NCBI GenBank assembly: GCA_026706755.1
Contig: JAPOYG010000145.1
Location: 1-35,547, forward strand
From: Acidobacteriota bacterium
GTDB taxonomy: Bacteria; Acidobacteriota; Vicinamibacteria; Vicinamibacterales; UBA8438
Reading direction: 5' to 3'
DNA: 35,547 nucleotides
Both the position numbers and the translations under genes were made by a program. Of the stretch, positions 29,752-35,547 are shown piece by piece; the first letter of the stretch is position 1, and every line of letters starts with the position of its first letter. The notes under the pieces were generated by a model. That model was not told the origin of the DNA and made no database searches. It saw only the letters and a program-made list of their open reading frames with translations.

Positions 29752-30927
29752 ATGCGACGGAGAGCGATGGTCGGAGCCGTGGTCGTGGCAGCGGCGGTGA
29801 CGGGGCTTGCGGCGCAGGGGCCGGATGCCGACGGCTACGATTGGAAGTTGCCGCCCGGCGTGTCGCCCCCGCGACTGCCCCTCGACGCTCCGATGACGAG
29901 CGAGCGAGTGGAGCTGGGCCGGCATCTCTTCTACGACACGCGGCTGTCGGGGAACGGCACGCAGTCGTGCGCGACGTGCCACATCCAGGCCCTGGCCTTC
30001 ACCGACGGCCGTGCGCAGGGGCTTGGATCGACGGGCGAGCGCCACCCGCGCAGTGCGATGTCGCTCGTCAACGTAGCCTATCGGGACGCGTTGACGTGGG
30101 CGGACCCCACGCTGCATTCGCTGGAGGAGCAGGCGCTGGTCCCGATGCTCGGGACGGACCCGGTCGAGCTGGGGCTGTCGGGGCACGAGCCCCGCGTCTA
30201 CGCGGCGCTGGCCGCCTCGCCGGTGTACCAACGCCTGTTCGCGGCGGCGTTCCCTCCTCCGCCCCCCGCCGACGCGCACGAGGACGGCATCGAGTCGCTC
30301 GTCACGACCCGCAACGTCGCGCTCGCCCTGGCCGCGTTCCAGCGCTCGATCATCTCGTTCCGGTCGCCGTACGACCGCTATCGCTTCCACGGAGACGAGG
30401 CGGCGCTCACGCCTGCGGCCCGCCGCGGGATGGCGCTCTTCTTCTCGCGCCGGGCGCGGTGCGGCGGCTGCCACCTGGGCCATACGGTGTCGACCGCGAT
30501 CGGCCTCAATCTGGACGGGGGGTCGAAGGCCTCGACGAGCCCGCTGAGCGACCCGCCGGTGTTCCTGTTCCACAACACCGGTCTCTACAATCTGCCCGGC
30601 CGGATGCCGTACCCGGCCGACAACACGGGCAAGTACGCCCATACCGGGAAGCTGGAGGACGCGGGCCGCTTTCGCATTCCGACGCTGCGCAACGTGGCCG
30701 TGACCGCTCCCTACATGCACGACGGGAGCATCGCGGCGCTCGGTGAGGTGCTCGACCACTACGTGGCCGGCGGACGCGCGCCGAATCCACAGCAGAGCGA
30801 GTCGATCCAGCCGTTGACGCTGCGCGACGACGAGCGCCGCGACCTCATCGCGTTCCTCCAGAGCCTGACCGACGAGGCGCTGTTGCGCGACCCGCGCTGG
30901 AGCGACCCCTGGAGCGTCGATCCGTAA
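29752..30927 (+). CDS. Di-heme cytochrome c peroxidase/MauG superfamily enzyme (MbnH-like)
   Basis: 'RVELGRHLFYDTRLSGNGTQSCATCHIQALAFTDGRAQGLGSTGERHPRSAMSLVNVAYRDALTWADP', second heme 'CGGCHLG', 'FRIPTLRNVAVTAPYMHDGSIAALGEVLDHYVAGG'. Confidence 0.92.
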   Translation: MRRRAMVGAVVVAAAVTGLAAQGPDADGYDWKLPPGVSPPRLPLDAPMTSERVELGRHLFYDTRLSGNGTQSCATCHIQALAFTDGRAQGLGSTGERHPRSAMSLVNVAYRDALTWADPTLHSLEEQALVPMLGTDPVELGLSGHEPRVYAALAASPVYQRLFAAAFPPPPPADAHEDGIESLVTTRNVALALAAFQRSIISFRSPYDRYRFHGDEAALTPAARRGMALFFSRRARCGGCHLGHTVSTAIGLNLDGGSKASTSPLSDPPVFLFHNTGLYNLPGRMPYPADNTGKYAHTGKLEDAGRFRIPTLRNVAVTAPYMHDGSIAALGEVLDHYVAGGRAPNPQQSESIQPLTLRDDERRDLIAFLQSLTDEALLRDPRWSDPWSVDP

Positions 30928-30946
30928 CCGTCGGCGCCGCGCGACG

Positions 30947-30984
30947 AGCCGGCCTCGGGCTCTCCCCCGAACCCTCGGCCGGCT
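30947..30984. terminator. Hairpin between convergent genes (candidate bidirectional terminator)
   Basis: AGCCGGCC (30947-30954) / GGCCGGCT (30977-30984), with inner TCGGG/CCCGA pairing. Confidence 0.45.
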
Positions 30985-30991
30985 GGAACCG

Positions 30992-33352
30992 TCAGCCCCC
31001 GATCTCGAAGCGGCCGCCCGCCATGACGGCCCGCGGCAGGCCGGGATACCCGAGGGCGCCCTCGTACGCCTCGTCCGTCAGGTTCTCGACGCGCAGGAAG
31101 AGCGTGAAGTCGTTCCGCACCCGGAGCTGCCCGCCTACGCCGAGCAGGACGTAGCCCGGATTGACGGTGATGTCGACCGGGCGGCCGTCGGAGAGCCGCT
31201 GGAGCCCGAGGAATGCGCTGTCGTGGCGGTCGCCGGTCACCCGCACGTTCAGGTGCAGGCTGCCGCGGCCGCGCGCGTAGTCGACCCGCGCGCCGCCGGA
31301 GTGCCGGGGCCGGCGGAGCAGCGGCTGCCCCGGCTGGAACTGCTGGCTGGTGCTCACGTTGGTGACGACCTCGGTGTCGACGAGGGCGTACCAGGCGCTC
31401 GCGGTCAGGCCGCCCAGTGGCCGCTCCAGGCCGGATTCGAGCTCCAGGCCGGACGCCCGCGACCCGTCGATGTTCACGTAGTCGGGAACGCCGTCCCCTC
31501 CGAATCCCAGGGAGGGCGAGTAGGCGATCTGGTCGGTGTAGTCGTTGGCGAACCAGGTGACGCGGGCCAGCCAGCGCTGATCGTCGAACGTGAACTCCGC
31601 CCCCGCGTCGATGGAGACGGCCTGCTCGGGCTGCAGCAACAGGTCGCCGTCGACCCACTGCGAGCCGTAGATCTGCGAGAAGCTCGGGTTCTTGATGCCG
31701 CGGCCGACGTTCGCGGACAGCCGAACCGACGACAGCGCCCCGGATCGGTACGGCAGCGGGTAGCCGCCCGCGGAGAGCTTCGGGTTGACCGCGGTTCCGT
31801 AGTGGGCGTTGTCGTCGATGCGCGCCCCGCCGGTGACGAACCAGGCGTCCGCGAGATTGAGCTGCTGCTGCACGAAGTACGAGTGGTTCTCCACCCGCTG
31901 CAGTTCCTCGAGCGCGTTCGTCTCGCGGTAGTAGTCGTAGCCCGCGCTCAGCACCTGGCTGTCCATCCACGTCGCGTTGATCTGGTAGCGGACGGAGGGG
32001 CGGCGGAACTGCGTCTCGAAGGTGAACGGGTAGTCGTAGCCGCTGAACGGGCCGCTCCGGGCCAGGAACTGCCCGCCGGGGAGGCTCGACGGATCGGCCG
32101 CCAGCGCATCGAACTCCCGCTGATCGAGCAGGCGCACGAGTCGCGTTCCGGCCGGGTACAGCGCTCCCGGCTCGCCGGCGAGGATCGCGCGCACGAGCTG
32201 GCGCGGATCGCCGATCGCGTCCGCCGACTGGCGTCCGGATCGGAAGTAGCTCACCGTGGCCGCGTGGTCCACGCGCGACGAGAGCTGCTGGTCGAGGTCG
32301 ACGTGCCACGACAGGTCGTCCGTGTCGTAGCTCGTGCCGGTGTCGCCCGCCGTGTAGGCGATGGGCCCCACGGAGTTGGCACGGGCGTCGCTGTGGCGGA
32401 CGCCGGTGCGCAGTCGGGTGTTGTCGCCCAGGATGGCGCCGACGTTGGCATCGACCGTGGTCTGGTCGAAGCGATCGGGGTCGGCGAGGCGGTCTCCGAA
32501 AGCGCCGTCCGTGCCCCGGTAGGTGACCCCGAGCTGGTAGTCGACGCGTCGACTGGCGCCCCCGAGCAGGCGCAGATCGCCGCGCGACGTGCCGAACGAG
32601 CCGCCCTCGACGGAACCCGACAGGCCGGGCCCGCTGTCGGGCGCGCCCCGCTTCGTGAAGATCTGAATCACGGAGCCCATGGCGTCCGAGCCGTAGAGTG
32701 CGGACTGGGCTCCCCGCACCACCTCGACCCGTTCGATCTCGGACGCCGAGACTCGGCCGAAGTCGTAGTAGCCCCCGTTGGCGTTCACCCGCACGCCATC
32801 GATCAGCACGTGGTTGTAATCCGACTCCCCGCCGCGGGAGAAGAGCGACGACAGGCTTCCCTCGCGTCCGGTCGCCTCGATGCTCAGGCCGGGCACGTGC
32901 CGGAGCACGTCCGCCACGGAGGAGCTGCCGAGCGTCTGGATCTCCTCCGCGGTGAGGACGGCGTGGGACTCCATGACGGAGGCGCGCCCCTCCGCCGTCC
33001 GCGACGCCGTCACGATGATCGAGTCCCGCAGGGGAGCGATGTCGAGGCTAAAGTCGGCGGTCCCGGCTCCGGCAGCGGTCACCTCGGTCTCGCCGGCCGC
33101 GAAGCCGTCGAGGTGCGCGGTCACGAGGTAGACGCCCTCCGACGGCAGATCGAGGCGGTAGCCGCCGTCCTGCCCGGTCGATGTGCCGGCGACGACGCGG
33201 AGGCCGCGCAGAGCCGCGATCGACGCTCCCGGCAAGACGCCGCCCGACGAGTCGGTGACGACGCCGGTCACGGTGGCGGGAGCCTGCGCGGCGGCTGGCA
33301 AGACGGCCAGGGCCCACACGGCGAGGGCAGAGAGCGGAAGCGAACGGTTCAT
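30992..33352 (-). CDS. TonB-dependent outer-membrane receptor (BtuB-like) with N-terminal carboxypeptidase-regulatory-like domain
   Basis: Signal peptide; 'ATVTGVVTDSSGGVLPGASI'; plug 'HAVLTAEEIQTLGSSSVADVLRHVPGLSIEATGREGSLSSLFSRGGESDYNHVLIDGVRVN...IERVEVVRGAQSALYGSDAMGSVIQIFTKRG'; cobalamin riboswitch upstream. Confidence 0.92.
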   Translation of the reverse strand: MNRSLPLSALAVWALAVLPAAAQAPATVTGVVTDSSGGVLPGASIAALRGLRVVAGTSTGQDGGYRLDLPSEGVYLVTAHLDGFAAGETEVTAAGAGTADFSLDIAPLRDSIIVTASRTAEGRASVMESHAVLTAEEIQTLGSSSVADVLRHVPGLSIEATGREGSLSSLFSRGGESDYNHVLIDGVRVNANGGYYDFGRVSASEIERVEVVRGAQSALYGSDAMGSVIQIFTKRGAPDSGPGLSGSVEGGSFGTSRGDLRLLGGASRRVDYQLGVTYRGTDGAFGDRLADPDRFDQTTVDANVGAILGDNTRLRTGVRHSDARANSVGPIAYTAGDTGTSYDTDDLSWHVDLDQQLSSRVDHAATVSYFRSGRQSADAIGDPRQLVRAILAGEPGALYPAGTRLVRLLDQREFDALAADPSSLPGGQFLARSGPFSGYDYPFTFETQFRRPSVRYQINATWMDSQVLSAGYDYYRETNALEELQRVENHSYFVQQQLNLADAWFVTGGARIDDNAHYGTAVNPKLSAGGYPLPYRSGALSSVRLSANVGRGIKNPSFSQIYGSQWVDGDLLLQPEQAVSIDAGAEFTFDDQRWLARVTWFANDYTDQIAYSPSLGFGGDGVPDYVNIDGSRASGLELESGLERPLGGLTASAWYALVDTEVVTNVSTSQQFQPGQPLLRRPRHSGGARVDYARGRGSLHLNVRVTGDRHDSAFLGLQRLSDGRPVDITVNPGYVLLGVGGQLRVRNDFTLFLRVENLTDEAYEGALGYPGLPRAVMAGGRFEIGG

Positions 33353-33454
33353 GAGTACAGCTCCTCTCGTATCCGGGGCGGACGAGCGCGTACGCACGAC
33401 GAACGCGTGCGCACGGGTCGCCGAGTCAAGGCCCGGGATGATCGAGCCAGCCGG

Positions 33455-33510
33455 AGCGTACCGAACACCGCCCCGGCCGATCCTGAAGACCTACTGAAGA
33501 TTCCCTGAAG
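33455..33510 (-). promoter_or_regulatory. Putative response-regulator operator with three CTTCAG half-sites at 11-bp period plus -10 TACGCT, TonB-receptor direction
   Basis: Plus-strand CTGAAG at 33483, 33494 and 33505; minus-strand TACGCT at 33460-33455, gap 22 nt. Confidence 0.6.
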
Positions 33511-33589
33511 ATTGCCTGCCCGGCGGGTGCCGCTGGCGGATCACCGGTTCCTCCTCGCCTCCCCTTCGGAGGCAGTCGTGAGGCGCGGC

Positions 33590-33760
33590 TGGATCGGTCT
33601 CCTGGCTTGCAGGATCGGCCTACTCTCCGCGTCTTCCCACCCGTTGCCGGGCAGTGACCTGGGTGCGGATTTCGTTCCTGCTCACAGTTGCGAGGGCAGC
33701 GCCGGCTTCGCACCGGACTTCCCGTGCATCCAGCCGCAACCGCGTGGCGAACGAACCTTA
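33590..33760 (-). ncRNA. Cobalamin riboswitch upstream of the TonB-dependent receptor
   Basis: Minus strand reads CGGGAAGTCCGGTGCGAAGCCGGCGCTGCCCTCGCAACTGTGAGC ... GTCACTGCCCGGCAACGGGTGGGAAGACGCGGAGAGTAGGCCGATCCTGCAAGCCAGGAGACC, the canonical B12-box elements. Confidence 0.95.
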
Positions 33761-33784
33761 GGGCCGCGCGTGGCAACGTGTCAA
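33755..33784 (-). promoter_or_regulatory. Candidate promoter of the riboswitch transcript (TTGACA-N18-TAAGGT)
   Basis: Minus-strand TTGACA at 33784-33779 and TAAGGT at 33760-33755, just 5' of the riboswitch core. Confidence 0.4.
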
Positions 33785-33979
33785 GCTGGGTACGGACACC
33801 TGAAGTCTTCCTGAATTCGGGAGGCACGCCGCGCCTTCCGCTCGTGAGCGGGCGTCGTTGGCATAGACTTGCCGCGTCGACGGGCTGGGAACCTGCGCCG
33901 CCGCACGGGCCGCGCTCGGCCTCGCGCGAAACGCGGACTCCCAAACGAGCCGGACAGGGCGCTGGCGCCCCATCGCGTC

Positions 33980-34546
33980 GTGCTGGACGATGGACTAGGT
34001 CTGCTGTGTGCGCTCGGCGCGGCGGTGCTGGCCGCGGCTGCCGCCCGCCGGCGTGACGCCGTGGCGATGGCGGCCGGTTTCGGCGCCGCCGCCCTGTGGC
34101 TGCCGCCCGAGCCCGGGTTCACGGGCGCGGCCGTGGCGGTGGTGGCCGGGGCGGTCCTGGTTCGGCCGGGCCGCGTGCGGTTGGTGGGGGCGGCGGCCGC
34201 CGGACTGCTGGCCGGCACGTGGACGCACGTTCTGGCGGCGCACGGCTTCGCGCGGTGGAGCGCCTGGCTGTTGGCGGCCGGCGTCGTGGCGGTTTCGGCG
34301 GCCGCAGCGCGCCGCAGTCCGCGCTTCGCGCCGCGAGCGATTCGCGAGGAGGCGCTCGCCGTGCTCGCCGTGGGAGCCTTGATAGTGGCTGCCGCCCCCG
34401 CGGTGGCCGCGGGGTGGAGCGCGGCGGAGGCGATGAACCTGAGGGCCGGCGACGTGAACCGGTCCGCGGTCCACCCCGTGGTGCTCGCGGTCCTGGGTGC
34501 GGTCGTGGCGCTCGGAGGCGCGCACGCGCTTCGGAGGCGTCAGTGA
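33980..34546 (+). CDS. Predicted integral membrane protein, unknown function
   Basis: Several hydrophobic segments ('GLLCALGAAVLAAAAA', 'GAAVAVVAGAVLV', 'VLAVLGAVVALGGAHAL'); GTG start; stop overlaps the start of the next gene (GTGA). Confidence 0.65.
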   Translation: MLDDGLGLLCALGAAVLAAAAARRRDAVAMAAGFGAAALWLPPEPGFTGAAVAVVAGAVLVRPGRVRLVGAAAAGLLAGTWTHVLAAHGFARWSAWLLAAGVVAVSAAAARRSPRFAPRAIREEALAVLAVGALIVAAAPAVAAGWSAAEAMNLRAGDVNRSAVHPVVLAVLGAVVALGGAHALRRRQ

Positions 34547-35253
34547 ATCTGCTCGGGGCGCTCGAGAACGGCCTGTTCGCGTTGGCGCAGGTGCTGCGCC
34601 TGCCGGTCATCACCCTGCTCTGGGTAGCGGTCGGGGCGGCCGTCTTCATGGCGGGCGGGTGTGTGGTGGAGTGGCTCGCCCGCCGGCGTGAGCGCGCTGG
34701 GTTCAATCTCAACGCGTGGCTCGAGGCCGGAGCCGTGCTCGGCGCCGACGCCGCACGCCGTTCGGCGCTCCCTGCACCGCTGCGCGGTCTGCTCCGGGAT
34801 GTCGAAAGCGAGCGGCGGAAGCCGTCGTTCGGCGACGGAGGCCTCGAGCACCTCGTCCTCGAACGTGAGGAGCGGGTGAGGCGCACGCTGAACGGGTCGC
34901 GGGTGTTGGTCAAGGTCGGGCCGAGCCTGGGTCTGCTCGGGACCCTCATCCCGATGGGGACGGCGCTGGCTTCGCTGACTGCCGGCAACCTCGAGGCCAT
35001 GGCCGGCCAGATGGTCGTGGCTTTCACGACGACCATCGTGGGTCTGGCGGCGGGGACCGTCGCGTACGTCATTCAGGTCGTACGTCACGGCTGGGTCAAC
35101 GAGACCGTGCGGGAGCAGCGGTTCCTGGCCGAGCGCGTCGCCGGCGAGATCGCCCGCGGCGAGGCGGGTACGGACGCGGGCGCCCCGGCGCCGGGGGCCG
35201 CGCAGGAGGAACGGGACGATGGCGCGCTTTCTGCATCTGCCGTCGCCGGCTGA
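34543..35253 (+). CDS. MotA/TolQ/ExbB proton-channel family protein
   Basis: 'VKVGPSLGLLGTLIPMGTALASLTAGNLEAMAGQMVVAFTTTIVGLAAGTVAYVIQ' is the MotA_ExbB signature. Confidence 0.9.
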   Translation: MNLLGALENGLFALAQVLRLPVITLLWVAVGAAVFMAGGCVVEWLARRRERAGFNLNAWLEAGAVLGADAARRSALPAPLRGLLRDVESERRKPSFGDGGLEHLVLEREERVRRTLNGSRVLVKVGPSLGLLGTLIPMGTALASLTAGNLEAMAGQMVVAFTTTIVGLAAGTVAYVIQVVRHGWVNETVREQRFLAERVAGEIARGEAGTDAGAPAPGAAQEERDDGALSASAVAG

Positions 35254-35547
35254 CGCCGAGGACGAGGATCCGCTGGCAGGTGTCGCCAACATCTTCGACG
35301 TGTCGGTCGTGTTCATCGTCGGCCTGATGATCACGCTCTTCTCCGTCTACCGCATCGGCGACCTGGTCGATCCGGAGAGCGAGGTCACGCTGGTCAAGAC
35401 GAACGCCGACGGCCTCAGCGAGATCATCATCAAGGAAGGCACGGAGATCACCGCCTACGAGCTCACCGGCGAGGCGCTCGGCGGTCAGGGCGAGCGCCTC
35501 GGCACGGCGTACCGCCTCGCCGACGGCCAGGTGATCTACGTGCCCGA
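35219..35547 (+). CDS. DUF2149 domain protein (partial, runs off window)
   Basis: Own translation: MARFLHLPSPADAEDEDPLAGVANIFDVSVVFIVGLMITLFSVYRIGDLVDPESEVTLVKTNADGLSEIIIKEGTEITAYELTGEALGGQGERLGTAYRLADGQVIYVP; AGGAGG upstream; follows an ExbB-like gene. Not in the ORF track because truncated. Confidence 0.75.
   Translation, partial: MARFLHLPSPADAEDEDPLAGVANIFDVSVVFIVGLMITLFSVYRIGDLVDPESEVTLVKTNADGLSEIIIKEGTEITAYELTGEALGGQGERLGTAYRLADGQVIYVP

Overview
35.5-kb GC-rich bacterial chromosomal window. Gene content (MbnH/MauG-like di-heme enzyme, DUF6152, PHM-like and PAL-like proteins, BshC, PEGA proteins) suggests Acidobacteriota, but this is inference only. Left half (1-19.7 kb) is mostly housekeeping: grpE start (partial), hrcA, XdhC-family gene, parvulin PPIase, bshC, a kinase-like/PEGA membrane protein coupled to carA-carB, comEC in two overlapping frames, mazG, DUF1844, MBL hydrolase, ribF, cysS, yraN, tRNA-Gly(GCC), tRNA-Cys(GCA). 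Right half is accessory. It holds (i) a secreted redox/propeller cluster with a cytochrome c-fused PHM-like copper monooxygenase and a PAL-like NHL propeller; (ii) a 105-bp tandem repeat punctuated by CTAG every 52/53 bp; (iii) a two-component system with a putative new regulon motif, CTTCAG-N5-CTTCAG, 22-23 bp upstream of -10-like hexamers at DUF6152, the di-heme enzyme and a TonB receptor; (iv) a HepT/MntA module with an apparently frameshifted antitoxin; (v) a cobalamin riboswitch/TonB receptor divergent from a membrane protein-ExbB-like-DUF2149 cluster cut by the window end. All calls come from reading the sequence; no searches were run.
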